Part shown: piece by piece, positions 47,339-55,316 of the stretch | Position numbering within the stretch: position 1 is the first letter of the stretch | Layout of the letters: each line of letters starts with the position of its first letter | Origin: Chloroflexota bacterium | Lineage (GTDB): Bacteria; Chloroflexota; JAJPGV01 | Assembly: GCA_021325635.1 (NCBI GenBank) | Contig: JAJPGV010000039.1 | Location: forward strand, 32,156-96,155 | Direction: 5' to 3' | DNA: 64,000 bases | Program-made: the position numbers and the translations under genes | Notes under the pieces: model-generated | Seen by the model: only the letters and a program-made list of their open reading frames with translations | Databases searched by the model: none | What the model was told of the DNA's origin: nothing

Positions 47339-48007
47339 ATGAATCGAATAGCGGGGCCGGCAGAGCGCCAGCAGGTCACGATCCCGCTGGCAGCCGGTGA
47401 AATCGAAGGACATCTGACACTGCCCTCCAGCGCTCATGCGCTGGTCCTGTTCGCACACGGCAGCGGCAGCAGCCGCCTGAGCCCACGCAATCGCTTCGTC
47501 GCACACGTCCTCAATGAAGCGCGGCTGGGAACGCTCCTGCTCGACCTGCTGACGCCGAGCGAAGAGCTGATCGACGAACAAACGGCCGAGCTGCGATTCA
47601 ACATCGACCTACTGGCGGCTCGGCTCATCGCCGCGAGCCGCTGGCTGAGACAGAACGACCAGCCGGCTGGCTTGAAGCTTGGCTACTTCGGCGCCAGCAC
47701 CGGCGCTGCCGCGGCGCTGGAGGCAGCGGCGGAGCTGCAGGATGACGTGGGAGCCATCGTGTCGCGTGGCGGCCGGCCGGATCTGGCAGCGTCGTATCTC
47801 GCCCGCGTTCGCGCGCCAACGCTGCTGATCGTGGGCGGCAAGGACGCGCTGGTACTGGATCTGAACCGCCGTGCGCTCGACGCACTCAAGGTGGAGAAAC
47901 GGATGGAGATTGTGCCTGGGGCCACGCACCTGTTCGAGGAGCCGGGCGCGCTGGAGCGCGTGGCGCTGCTCGCACGCGATTGGTTCCAGCACTATCTCGG
48001 CGCCTGA
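47339..48007 (+). CDS. Dienelactone-hydrolase-like alpha/beta hydrolase
   Basis: A 222-residue hydrolase. LVLFAHGSGSSRLSPRN gives the oxyanion strand; GYFGASTGAAAALEA holds the nucleophile Ser (GxSxG); VGGKDALV and PGATHLFEEPG give the Asp and His. The substrate is unknown. I chose ATG 47339 because AAGGAG lies 7 bases upstream; a GTG at 47321 overlapping the previous stop is the alternative. The gene ends 2 bases before the convergent GreA-like gene. Confidence 0.85.
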   Translation: MNRIAGPAERQQVTIPLAAGEIEGHLTLPSSAHALVLFAHGSGSSRLSPRNRFVAHVLNEARLGTLLLDLLTPSEELIDEQTAELRFNIDLLAARLIAASRWLRQNDQPAGLKLGYFGASTGAAAALEAAAELQDDVGAIVSRGGRPDLAASYLARVRAPTLLIVGGKDALVLDLNRRALDALKVEKRMEIVPGATHLFEEPGALERVALLARDWFQHYLGA

Positions 48008-48009
48008 CG

Positions 48010-48468
48010 CTAGTCGACCGACGCGATCGTCACCTCCTGCCGGCCGGATGGTGTGACCATCTCTACGCGATCCCCCGGCCGCTTACCGAGCAAGCTGGCT
48101 CCGAGTGGCGATTCGGTGGTGATCCAACCACGCTCCGGATCCGCCCCAACCGATCCAACGATGACGTAGGTCGACCGGGCCTGACCGTCGTCCACCGTAA
48201 CCGTGGAGCCCACGTCTGCCACGCCTCCGGACGAGCCTTTGGGAACGATCTCGGCCTCGGCAAGCCAGCCGCGAAGGGCAGCTTCACGGCGCTCCAGCGC
48301 CTCTAGCTGGTCGGTGACCCCATCGTCCGTGCGATCGTCGAAGCCGATCTCGTCTCGAAGCTCAGCCAGCAGCCGCAGCAGCTCCGGTTTCTTCACTGTC
48401 TCCAGCTCGTTCAGCTCCCGTTCCAGCTCGTCGTGGACTTCCGGAATGACGCACACCCGGCTAGCCAT
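48010..48468 (-). CDS. greA: GreA/GreB-family transcription elongation factor
   Basis: A 152-residue protein with an N-terminal antiparallel coiled coil (ELERELNELETVKKPELLRLLAELRDEI) and a C-terminal FKBP-like domain (STVTVDDGQARSTYVIVG, then SPLGASLLGKRPGDRVEM). GreA rescues backtracked RNA polymerase by inducing transcript cleavage. The coiled-coil tip acidic residues (D-D near FDDRTDDG) look intact. I chose ATG 48468; it overlaps the preceding gene by 8 bases. It ends the Hsp20-GrpE-unknown-GreA operon. Confidence 0.85.
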   Translation of the reverse strand: MASRVCVIPEVHDELERELNELETVKKPELLRLLAELRDEIGFDDRTDDGVTDQLEALERREAALRGWLAEAEIVPKGSSGGVADVGSTVTVDDGQARSTYVIVGSVGADPERGWITTESPLGASLLGKRPGDRVEMVTPSGRQEVTIASVD

Positions 48469-48739
48469 TGGCTTCATCGCCGGGCGGCGGCCGGTCCGGA
48501 TCCTCGGTGTCGAGCCACTCCACGTCCATCTCGGAGCGCTCGTCCAACGCCTGGCCCAGCACCTGCAGCAGGTGCTCGCTTGCCCCGTGCTGCTCGAGCA
48601 CTTCAAAGGTCACGTGATCGATGAAGTAGTCCCGATCGTCTGGCGACTCCTCTTCGAATTCATCCACCAGGAAGCGCAGCTCGTCCTCGCTGATCTCGGC
48701 CAGCTCGGCGCCCGTCGCCTTGTCGAGCAGCAGGATCAT
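48461..48739 (-). CDS. Small acidic conserved-looking protein
   Basis: A 92-residue protein: MILLLDKATGAELAEISEDELRFLVDEFEEESPDDRDYFIDHVTFEVLEQHGASEHLLQVL. Small acidic proteins with this look are sometimes annotated galactosyldiacylglycerol synthase, which I do not believe applies. It has no signal, metal motif or membrane helix. It overlaps GrpE by four bases (ATGA) and GreA by 8, so it is a middle gene of one operon. Function unknown. Confidence 0.75.
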   Translation of the reverse strand: MILLLDKATGAELAEISEDELRFLVDEFEEESPDDRDYFIDHVTFEVLEQHGASEHLLQVLGQALDERSEMDVEWLDTEDPDRPPPGDEANG

Positions 48740-49191
48740 CCGGCGTCCTGCGGCTTGGCCACGGCGCCGCGCGCGATCCTCACCTGCGCCGGGCGGAGGA
48801 CGCGGTCACCTCTGCGGTAGCCCTTCCTGCTGAGCGCCAGGATATGGCCTTCCGGCAAATCCGCTCGAGGATCCGAACCGACGACTTCGTGGCTTCCGGG
48901 ATCGAACTGACTGCCCTCGGATGGCCTGATCTCCTCGACTCCCCAGCGCTCCAGAAATGACCGGAAGCTGCGATACAGATGCTCGAGACGAGCCCGGCGC
49001 ACCTCTTCCACGTAGTCGGGAGCGCTCTTGAGCGCCGCCTCAAGGTCGTCGACAATCGGCAGGAGGTCCCGCAGCAGTGCGACCGCGGTCTCCTCCGCCG
49101 CTTCTCGCCGAGGGTCGTCAGCGCAGCCGCGAAGCGCCCCCGAATCAGGCCCGCGCTCGGACAGCATGCGGTCCCCTTGCGCTTCCTGCAC
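48736..49191 (-). CDS. grpE: GrpE-family nucleotide-exchange-factor-like protein
   Basis: A 151-residue protein with the GrpE dimerisation helix (AVALLRDLLPIVDDLEAALKSAPDYVEEVRRARLEHLYRSFRSFLERWGVEEIRP) and the beta domain (QFDPGSHEVVGSD...GHILALSRKGYRRGDRVLRPAQVRIA). It lacks the long N-terminal paired helix, so it is shorter than usual. GrpE exchanges ADP on DnaK. Start is GTG 49191 or ATG 49167. It lies 17 bases after Hsp20 in the same operon. Confidence 0.85.
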   Translation of the reverse strand: MQEAQGDRMLSERGPDSGALRGCADDPRREAAEETAVALLRDLLPIVDDLEAALKSAPDYVEEVRRARLEHLYRSFRSFLERWGVEEIRPSEGSQFDPGSHEVVGSDPRADLPEGHILALSRKGYRRGDRVLRPAQVRIARGAVAKPQDAG

Positions 49192-49208
49192 CAGCCATCC
49201 CCAGATCG

Positions 49209-49700
49209 CTAGCGGGACTGGACGTGGATCTGCTTGGGCTTGGAGGACTCGGCCTTCGGCAGGATCAATCGCAGAACACCGTTCTCGAAGCGGGCCTCAG
49301 CTTTGTCGGCTTCGACCGGCGATGGCAGGCTGAACGAGCGCGTGAACGAGCCATAGCGGTGTTCCCGATAGATGGTCCGCTCTCCTTCCTTGCGCTCGCG
49401 CTCTTCCTTTCGTTCGCCCTCGATAGTCAGGACGTTGTTCTGGAGGCTGATCTTGACCTCATCCGGTTTGATACCCGGCAGCGAGGCCTCGATGATGTAC
49501 TCATTCTCTGTCTCCGACATATCCACGGGCGGGAAGGTCATGGCGCCGCCGTCGCCGAAGATGCTCCAGGGCACCATGCTGGTATCGACCAAACGGTTCA
49601 TCGCATCACGCAGCGACGTCATCTCTCGAAAGGGATTCCAGCGCGTCAACGCTCCCGGTTCACGCGTCAACGCGCCCGATTCAGTGGATGCTGAGGCCAT
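49209..49700 (-). CDS. Hsp20 / alpha-crystallin small heat-shock protein
   Basis: A 163-residue sHsp. WNPFREMTSLRDAMNRLV begins the N-terminal region. The crystallin domain carries VDMSETENEYIIEASLPGIKPDEVKISLQNNVLTIEGERK, then YGSFTRSFSLPSPVEADKAEARFENGVLRLILPK. PKQIHVQS supplies an IxV-type tail. AAGGAG lies 7 bases before the ATG. It starts the Hsp20-GrpE-unknown-GreA operon and is divergent from a triple-BON gene. Confidence 0.95.
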   Translation of the reverse strand: MASASTESGALTREPGALTRWNPFREMTSLRDAMNRLVDTSMVPWSIFGDGGAMTFPPVDMSETENEYIIEASLPGIKPDEVKISLQNNVLTIEGERKEERERKEGERTIYREHRYGSFTRSFSLPSPVEADKAEARFENGVLRLILPKAESSKPKQIHVQSR

Positions 49701-49992
49701 ATAGTGTCTCCTTGCCTTAGTTGTCGTGTCGATATGGGTCGAAGACTAGGACCCGCATGCTGGAGGCCAGCAAGACCTGTGCAAGACGTTCGTTGGCATT
49801 GGCCTCCGCCACCTACCTCAGGACAGGCGGCGGACACTCGGCCAAGCCGGGCGTACGTCTTGCAGGCCTCCCGCGGGCAGGCCGGCTGCAACATCGCCGC
49901 ACTTTTCTAACGAAGGATTTGCCGGCTGCTGATGGTTCTCTAGCAGGTCCCCACCTACGTTTTCAGTGAGATACCGCTCGAAGGGAGACGAC

Positions 49993-50679
49993 ATGGCTAC
50001 AGCAACGGCCCCCCGTTCTGAAACGAGAAGCGACGAGGAGATCCAGCGAGACGTCCTAGCCGAGATGAAGTGGGACGCACGAGTTCAACCCAACGAGATC
50101 GGCGTGGCGGTCAAAGACGGGGTGGTCACGCTTACCGGGTTCGTCGACAGCTACACCAAGCGCTGGGCTGCTGAAGAGGCGGCCCACCGGGTTCGAGGTG
50201 TCAAGGCGGTTGCCAATGACGTCGAGGTTCGACTGTCGAGCTCGACAGAACGAAGCGATCCCGACATCGCCGCCGCTGCCACCCGAGCCCTGGAATGGGA
50301 TGCCTTCGTCCCCATCGACAAGCTCGACGTCACGGTCTCCAAAGGCTGGGTGACGCTCAAGGGCGAAGTCGAATGGCAATTTCAGAAGGAAGACGCGGAG
50401 CGGGTGGTGCGCCGCCTCTCCGGCGTCCGCGGTGTGACCAACCTCATCATGGTCAAGCCACGACTGACGGCGGCCGACCTCAAGCAGAAGATCGAGCAGG
50501 CGCTGGTGCGCAGCGTCGAGACCGATGCTGAGCGAATCACGGTCGAAGTCCAGGGCACCAAGGTCATCCTGAAGGGCACCGTCAAGTCGTACGCCGAGAA
50601 ACAGGAAGCCGAGCGAGCCGCCTGGTCCGCGCCCGGGGTCACGTCGGTGGACAACCGCATCACCATCTCGTACTCCTGA
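49993..50679 (+). CDS. Protein with three BON domains
   Basis: A 228-residue cytoplasmic BON protein, with domains at about 17-83, 87-154 and 160-226 ([37 protein letters not shown] and [19 protein letters not shown]). It is closely similar to the protein at 39867-40550, so the two arose by duplication. AAGGGAG lies upstream of ATG 49993. A hairpin follows the stop. Confidence 0.9.
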   Translation: MATATAPRSETRSDEEIQRDVLAEMKWDARVQPNEIGVAVKDGVVTLTGFVDSYTKRWAAEEAAHRVRGVKAVANDVEVRLSSSTERSDPDIAAAATRALEWDAFVPIDKLDVTVSKGWVTLKGEVEWQFQKEDAERVVRRLSGVRGVTNLIMVKPRLTAADLKQKIEQALVRSVETDAERITVEVQGTKVILKGTVKSYAEKQEAERAAWSAPGVTSVDNRITISYS

Positions 50680-50718
50680 GCGGCCAGACCGAGCCGCCAT
50701 CCGGCCAGTGGCCGCTCA
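50677..50718 (+). terminator. Hairpin after the triple-BON gene
   Basis: TGAGCGGCCA (50677-50686, including the stop) and TGGCCGCTCA (50709-50718) are a perfect 10-bp inverted repeat with a 22-base loop. It lacks a T tract, so termination is only a suggestion. Confidence 0.4.
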
Positions 50719-50906
50719 TCGACAAGGTGGCGGACAGCCCGGACGAGCAGCCGCCGCCAGACTTCCCCAACTGCGCCGCCGGCACCTGGGGCCTGCCGCC
50801 GCCGCGATGCTCGTCCTCGACGGCGGATCCTAGCGTACCGACTGGGGTGCGGCGGGAAATGGTCAGCGTTGCGAGGGCTCGCGCCGGGCCTGCGTCAGCC
50901 GGCGGC

Positions 50907-52182
50907 TCAGCACTCGGAAAGGTAGGCGTGGACGAGGCGCAGGGCGATGGCGCCGTCGCCGACGGCTGAGGCTACGCGCTCGACCGACCCATGGCGCACG
51001 TCACCAGCAGCGAAAATGCCTGGCACGCTGGTTTCCAACAGGTACGGCTCCCGATCGGCGGGCCAACCTTCCTGTCCGCCGTCGGTGAGCAGATCGCGGC
51101 CAGTTAACAGATAGCCGCCGCCATCGCGCCGCAAGATCCCGGCGACCGGAGCCGTTTGCGGGACGCCTCCAATGAGAATGAACAGGGCGGCGGCTCGGAG
51201 GCGCTCCTTTTCGCCCGCGGCGTTCCTCACGATGATGGCCTCGAGGCAGTCCTTGCCTTCCACGGCGACGAGCTCGGCGTTGAGGCGAACCGTGATGTTG
51301 TCGTTCGTCTCGAGCCGGCGGATGAGGTAGTGGGACATCGATTTCGCGAGGCTGCCTCCACGGACGAGCATCGTTACGCTGTGCGCAAAGCGGGACAGAT
51401 TCAGCGCCGTTTGCCCGGCAGAGTTGCCGCCACCGACCACGTAGACGTCCGCGTCGCGATAGAGATGACACTCGCTCGGTGCAGCGCCGTAGTAGACGCC
51501 GGCATCGGCTAGCCGCGAAACGCCCTCGACTTCCAGCTGGCGGTACTCCACCCCGGTCGCCACGACGGCGCAGCGGCAATGAACCTGGGGGCCATGATCA
51601 AGCTCGAAGCAGAACGGCGAGGTCAGCGAGCTGGCCGATACCAGCGGCGTTCCAATGACGATCTCCGCACCGAATTTGCGTGCCTGCCGCAGGGAACGCT
51701 CGGCCAGCTCGGTACCGCCGATACCGTCCGGGAAGCCCAGGTAATTTTTCGATGCGCGCGCTCGTGCCCGCCTGCCCACCCGGAGCATTGGCTTCAACGA
51801 GCAGAGTCGCCAGGCCTTCGGACGCGGCGTAGACCGCCGCCGTGAGCCCCGCGGGCCCCGCCCCAAAGATGGCCACGTCGTACAGCTGCTGCCGAGGCTT
51901 GGACAGCAAGCCCAGACGTGCTGCCAGCTCCATCTTGGACGGTCGCTCCAGGTGCGTCCCGTCCTCGAACAGGCAGACCGGGAGGTCAGTCGATTGCAGC
52001 GTTTCGGTGCTGCGAAGGAATCGTGCCACGGGGTGGCGCTCGACGTCGACCCACTCGAAGTCGACTCGATTGCGGGTGAGGAAATCGCGCAGCCGGTGAG
52101 TCTCGGGCGAAGTGAGTGTGCCGACCAGCACGATCCTGCCGGGCTGTGGCCGAGAATCCTCAACCGTCTCCGAGCTTCCCAT
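50907..52182 (-). pseudogene. FAD-dependent thioredoxin-reductase-like protein, frameshifted
   Basis: Two frames together encode one protein of about 425 residues. The N-terminal part, from ATG 52182, has a thioredoxin-fold-like region and LYDVAIFGAGPAGLTAAVYAASEGLATLLVEANAPGGQAGTSARIE. The C-terminal part, in another frame, continues NYLGFPDGIGGTELAERS and has VVATGVEYRQLEVEG, VVGGGNSAGQTALNLSRFA and the FAAGDVRHGSVERVASAVGDG flavin motif. The junction is a run of five T on the plus strand (51745-51749); removing one base restores the frame. The redox CxxC is replaced by AAPSEC, as in the non-disulfide subgroup. This may be a real mutation or a sequencing error. Confidence 0.75.
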
Positions 52183-52339
52183 CGAAGCCGAGCCAGCACA
52201 GCGCGCGCCAGGCTGAGCGGTTGGCAGCGCCAAATCGCCACCGCAGACCAAACTCTATGGCTTTTCTTGCGTTGCTCCTACATCGCTCTGGCCTGGCCGG
52301 CGATACGCTCCGAACCATCCACAGACACAGGAGCTTTCT

Positions 52340-52783
52340 ATGGCTATCGAGACGCTGTACGGACCGCCCAGCATGATGAGTCTTCGCGATGCTATGAACC
52401 GCCTGGTTGAGGGCAGTGTGGTCCAGCCCACGGAAGGGGGCGAGGAGCAGCGCGTGGGCATGCTGCCCGTCGACGTCTATGAGACGGACGACGAGTACAT
52501 CGTCAGGGCGTCCGTGCCCGGAGTGCTGCCCGAGCAGGTGCAGATCTCGGTCGTCGAGGGCACGGTCAGCATCCAAGCCGAGCGGAAGGAGCCAGAGGTC
52601 CCCGGACAGTGCCTGCTGCAAGAACGGTCTCAAGGGACCTTCACCCGCCGGCTTACGTTCCCTACGCCCCTGAATCCGGACGCCGCCAAGGCCGAGTACG
52701 AGCACGGCGTCCTTACCCTCCGGCTGCCAAAAGCAGAGTTCGCTAAGCCCAAGCAGATCTCGGTAACGGCCAAGACGCAGTAG
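52340..52783 (+). CDS. Hsp20 / alpha-crystallin small heat-shock protein
   Basis: A 147-residue sHsp with PPSMMSLRDAMNRLVEGSVV, then VDVYETDDEYIVRASVPGVLPEQVQISVVEGTVSIQAERK and FTRRLTFPTPLNPDAAKAEYEHGVLTLRLPK. PKQISVTAK gives an I-x-V-like tail. CAGGAG lies 7 bases before the ATG. It lies 18 bases upstream of a sigma-factor gene, so these are likely cotranscribed with the eRF1-like and glutaredoxin-PDZ genes. Confidence 0.95.
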   Translation: MAIETLYGPPSMMSLRDAMNRLVEGSVVQPTEGGEEQRVGMLPVDVYETDDEYIVRASVPGVLPEQVQISVVEGTVSIQAERKEPEVPGQCLLQERSQGTFTRRLTFPTPLNPDAAKAEYEHGVLTLRLPKAEFAKPKQISVTAKTQ

Positions 52784-52801
52784 GCCGGGAGTCTCTGTCC
52801 C

Positions 52802-53563
52802 ATGGGCTCGGCGGTCCCCAACCGCGGCCAGGCTGGCAAGGTAACGGACGCCGCCCAGCGATCGCAATCACCATCGAGTCCCGGCAGCGACCAGTCCCAG
52901 GCGTTCCAGGCCGACGTCGAGACGGCGCTGCCGGGACTCCGCGCCTTCCTTCGTCGCGAGCGGCTCTACCACGTGAGCGCGGGCGACCTGCAAGCTGCTG
53001 AAGTCTCGACCACAGAATTGGTCGACGACGTGCTTGCCGAAGCATGGCGGCGCCGCAGCCAGCGCCCACCTAGTCTTTCGTTCCATGCCTGGCTGGTGAG
53101 TCTGGCGGTGGACGTCATCCGCCGCCGAGTCGAGCGCGCGCGACGCCGGCGGGCGGCGCGGCAGCTCGTTGTCCCACTGGAGCGAGCCAAGCCCCAGTGG
53201 GACGAGGGCGACGACCCCTATCTTCGGCCGCTTTCCGATGACCTGGTGACCCTGGCCGATTTGGTCCCTAACCCTGAGTCGCCTGTCCCCGACGACGTCC
53301 TGGAAAGCGCGGAGGTCCAGCGGCGGCTGATGCGACTGCTCGACCTGCTGCCCCGGCGCTGGCGGCAAACGTTTGTGCTGTTCGCCCTGGAGTGCCTATC
53401 GATCCGTGAAATAGCCTCGATCCAGAGCCGCGCCGAGGAGGGCGTCGAGCGTGACATCGATCGCGCGCGAGACTTCCTGGCCGCGCACATCGAGGACGAG
53501 TACGAGGAGCTGCTTGCCGGGCGAGTAACCCGTGACAGTCGGCCAGGAGCGGGTGAGGCATGA
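52802..53563 (+). CDS. Sigma-70 family RNA polymerase sigma factor (ECF-like)
   Basis: A 253-residue sigma factor. Region 2 is at about 80-130 (STTELVDDVLAEAWRRRSQ, FHAWLVSLAVDVIRRRVERARRRR). Region 4 is at about 185-230 (RRLMRLLDLLPRRWRQTFVLFALECLSIREIASIQSRAEEGVERDIDRARDFLAAH). It would direct RNA polymerase to specific promoters. The N-terminal 45 residues are low-complexity. ATGA overlap joins its stop to the eRF1-like gene. No anti-sigma factor is visible nearby. Confidence 0.85.
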   Translation: MGSAVPNRGQAGKVTDAAQRSQSPSSPGSDQSQAFQADVETALPGLRAFLRRERLYHVSAGDLQAAEVSTTELVDDVLAEAWRRRSQRPPSLSFHAWLVSLAVDVIRRRVERARRRRAARQLVVPLERAKPQWDEGDDPYLRPLSDDLVTLADLVPNPESPVPDDVLESAEVQRRLMRLLDLLPRRWRQTFVLFALECLSIREIASIQSRAEEGVERDIDRARDFLAAHIEDEYEELLAGRVTRDSRPGAGEA

Positions 53564-54801
53564 TCCGGCCGCCGGTCCGGCTGCGCAGCAATGAGGTGGT
53601 CACCCATCTCTTCAAGCCCTCGAGGAAGCACGAGCTGCCGCGAGAGTACCGCGAGGCGGTGCTGCGCAGCGTTATCGAAAGAGCGCAGCGGCCGCAAGCG
53701 CCTCCCATCACGCAGAGTTATCTCGAACAGCTGCAGCATCTGGATTCCCGTGGCCACCGCGTATTGAGCGTGTATCTCGAGATTCCCGAAGACCCGCGCA
53801 TGAGGATGGAGCTGGGCGCGCTGGTGGAGGATCTGGCACGCGAGCATGGCGGGCAGTCGGAGGAGCTGGAGCGCGAAGTGGGCTTGGTCCAGGAATTCTT
53901 GCGAGAGCGTCAAGAGTGGCCGGGCCGGGGCCTTGCGCTGTACTCCTGCCAGCCTGTCTCTTTTTGGCAGGAGTACTGGCTGCCGGTGCGTATGCCCAAC
54001 ATCCTGCGTTTCGACGCGAAGCCGGCAATTCGCCCGCTCGTGGCGGTGCTCGACGACTACGAGCGTTATGCCGTCCTGCTGGTCGATACACGGCAGGCCA
54101 GGCTGTTCAGCGTGTTCATGGGGAGCATCGAGGAGCACCTCGAATTCCTCGACGAGGACGTCATCCCCAAGAGCAAGAAGGGCCCGCCCGGCCGATCCGA
54201 AACCCACTACCTCATGCATCAGCGCTGGCACCTCAAGCGGGTCGTGGACAAGCTGGACGACTTCTACGAGCGCCATCCGTTCGACCGTCTCGTGGTCGCC
54301 GGCCCGGAGGAGACGACCAGCACGCTGCGCGAGCTCCTGCCCGATCCGCTCGCGCGGCGCTTCGCGGGCTCGTTCGAAGCTTCAATGGACGACACCGCGG
54401 CCTCAATCCTGGAAGAGACCCTGGCGATCGAGGAGCGGCTGGAGCGCGAGCAGGAGCTGGAGCTGATCGACGAGCTGATCGTCGTGGCCAGCCGCGGCGG
54501 ACGCGCCGTAGTCGGCGTGGACGACACGCTTGAAGCGCTGCTGCTCACCCGAGTGCACAAGCTCGTCGTGGCCCACGGTCTGCAGCTGTCGGGCTGGGCC
54601 TGCCCGCGCGACCAGTACCTATCGGCCAAACCAATCGATCGCTGCCCATGGTGCGGCACTCAAATGATGGCGGTCGACGATCTGGCCGACCGGGCGATTC
54701 AGAAGGCGATCGACCTCGAAGGGCTGGTGGATGTCGTGGGCGGGGAGGCGGCCGACCGGCTGCGCAAGCATGGCGGCATGGGCGCGGTGCTGAGGTTCTG
54801 A
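53560..54801 (+). CDS. Bacterial eRF1-like (baeRF-type) protein
   Basis: A 413-residue paralogue of the protein at 11919-13049. LSVYLEIPEDPRMRMELGALVEDL starts the conserved part; RPLVAVLDDYERYAVLLVDTRQARLFSVFMG is the eRF1 domain-3-like core; HPFDRLVVAGPEETTSTLRELLPDPL and HKLVVAHGLQLSGWACPRD follow. The metal region has CPWC plus one more Cys, so the zinc ribbon looks partial. It could act on stalled ribosomes or peptidyl-tRNA by homology to eRF1 and Pelota relatives. It overlaps the sigma-factor gene (ATGA) and the glutaredoxin-PDZ gene (TGATG). Confidence 0.75.
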   Translation: MIRPPVRLRSNEVVTHLFKPSRKHELPREYREAVLRSVIERAQRPQAPPITQSYLEQLQHLDSRGHRVLSVYLEIPEDPRMRMELGALVEDLAREHGGQSEELEREVGLVQEFLRERQEWPGRGLALYSCQPVSFWQEYWLPVRMPNILRFDAKPAIRPLVAVLDDYERYAVLLVDTRQARLFSVFMGSIEEHLEFLDEDVIPKSKKGPPGRSETHYLMHQRWHLKRVVDKLDDFYERHPFDRLVVAGPEETTSTLRELLPDPLARRFAGSFEASMDDTAASILEETLAIEERLEREQELELIDELIVVASRGGRAVVGVDDTLEALLLTRVHKLVVAHGLQLSGWACPRDQYLSAKPIDRCPWCGTQMMAVDDLADRAIQKAIDLEGLVDVVGGEAADRLRKHGGMGAVLRF

Positions 54802-55310
54802 TGGCCAGCGCCAACTCTCCGGAAGTGGTCGTCTACACCACGCCCACCTGCCCCTGGTGCGGCCGCACCAAGGCCTGGCTCTCGCAGCACGGCCTGTCCT
54901 TCATTGAAAAGGACGTGTCTCGTGACCGCGCGGCAGCCGAAGAGATGGTACGCCGCTCGGGGCAAATGGGTGTGCCGGTAACTGCGTTCGACGGACAGAT
55001 CGTGGTCGGCTTCGATCAACCTCGGCTGGAGCGGCTGCTGTCGGCCGCCACCGCACAGGTTCGATTGGGCGCGACGGTGGCCAGCGATCCGGGCGGAGGA
55101 GTGCGGGTCGGCCAGGTTCACCCCGGCTCTCGTGCAGCGGCCGCGGGACTGCAGCCCGGTGACGTCATCGTGGCGATCAACGGGCAGCCTATCGGCACGG
55201 TGGACGAGTTCCAGCGGCGCTGGCGCACGCTGGCATCGCTGGCCGGCCGGCTGCGTTTGAGCGTACGGCGAGACGGCGCCGAGCGGAGCGTTGAAATTCC
55301 GCTGACCTAG
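54801..55310 (+). CDS. Glutaredoxin-PDZ fusion protein
   Basis: A 169-residue protein. The N-terminus is a glutaredoxin: VVVYTTPTCPWCGRTKAWLSQHGLSF with active-site Cys17-Pro-Trp-Cys20, and GVPVTAFDGQIVVGFD holds the cis-proline. A PDZ domain spans about residues 85-169 (VGQVHPGSRAAAAGLQPGDVIVAINGQPIGTVDEFQRRW). It has no signal peptide, so it is cytoplasmic. The fusion suggests that PDZ recruits a redox target or protease substrate. It is translationally coupled to the eRF1-like gene and ends 6 bases from the convergent GrpE gene. Confidence 0.88.
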   Translation: MASANSPEVVVYTTPTCPWCGRTKAWLSQHGLSFIEKDVSRDRAAAEEMVRRSGQMGVPVTAFDGQIVVGFDQPRLERLLSAATAQVRLGATVASDPGGGVRVGQVHPGSRAAAAGLQPGDVIVAINGQPIGTVDEFQRRWRTLASLAGRLRLSVRRDGAERSVEIPLT

Positions 55311-55316
55311 GCTGAC

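Noticed and set aside
49736..49754. GGGTC-N9-GACCC repeat between Hsp20 and BON genes as a DosR-like box
   Set aside because: Arms are only five bases and the spacing and core differ from the DosR motif. It is not seen before other stress genes in the window.
53848..53856. GGQ tripeptide in the second eRF1-like protein, like the release-factor catalytic loop
   Set aside because: It lies in an N-terminal helix-like segment outside the domain where GGQ acts, and the paralogue lacks it. It is probably chance.
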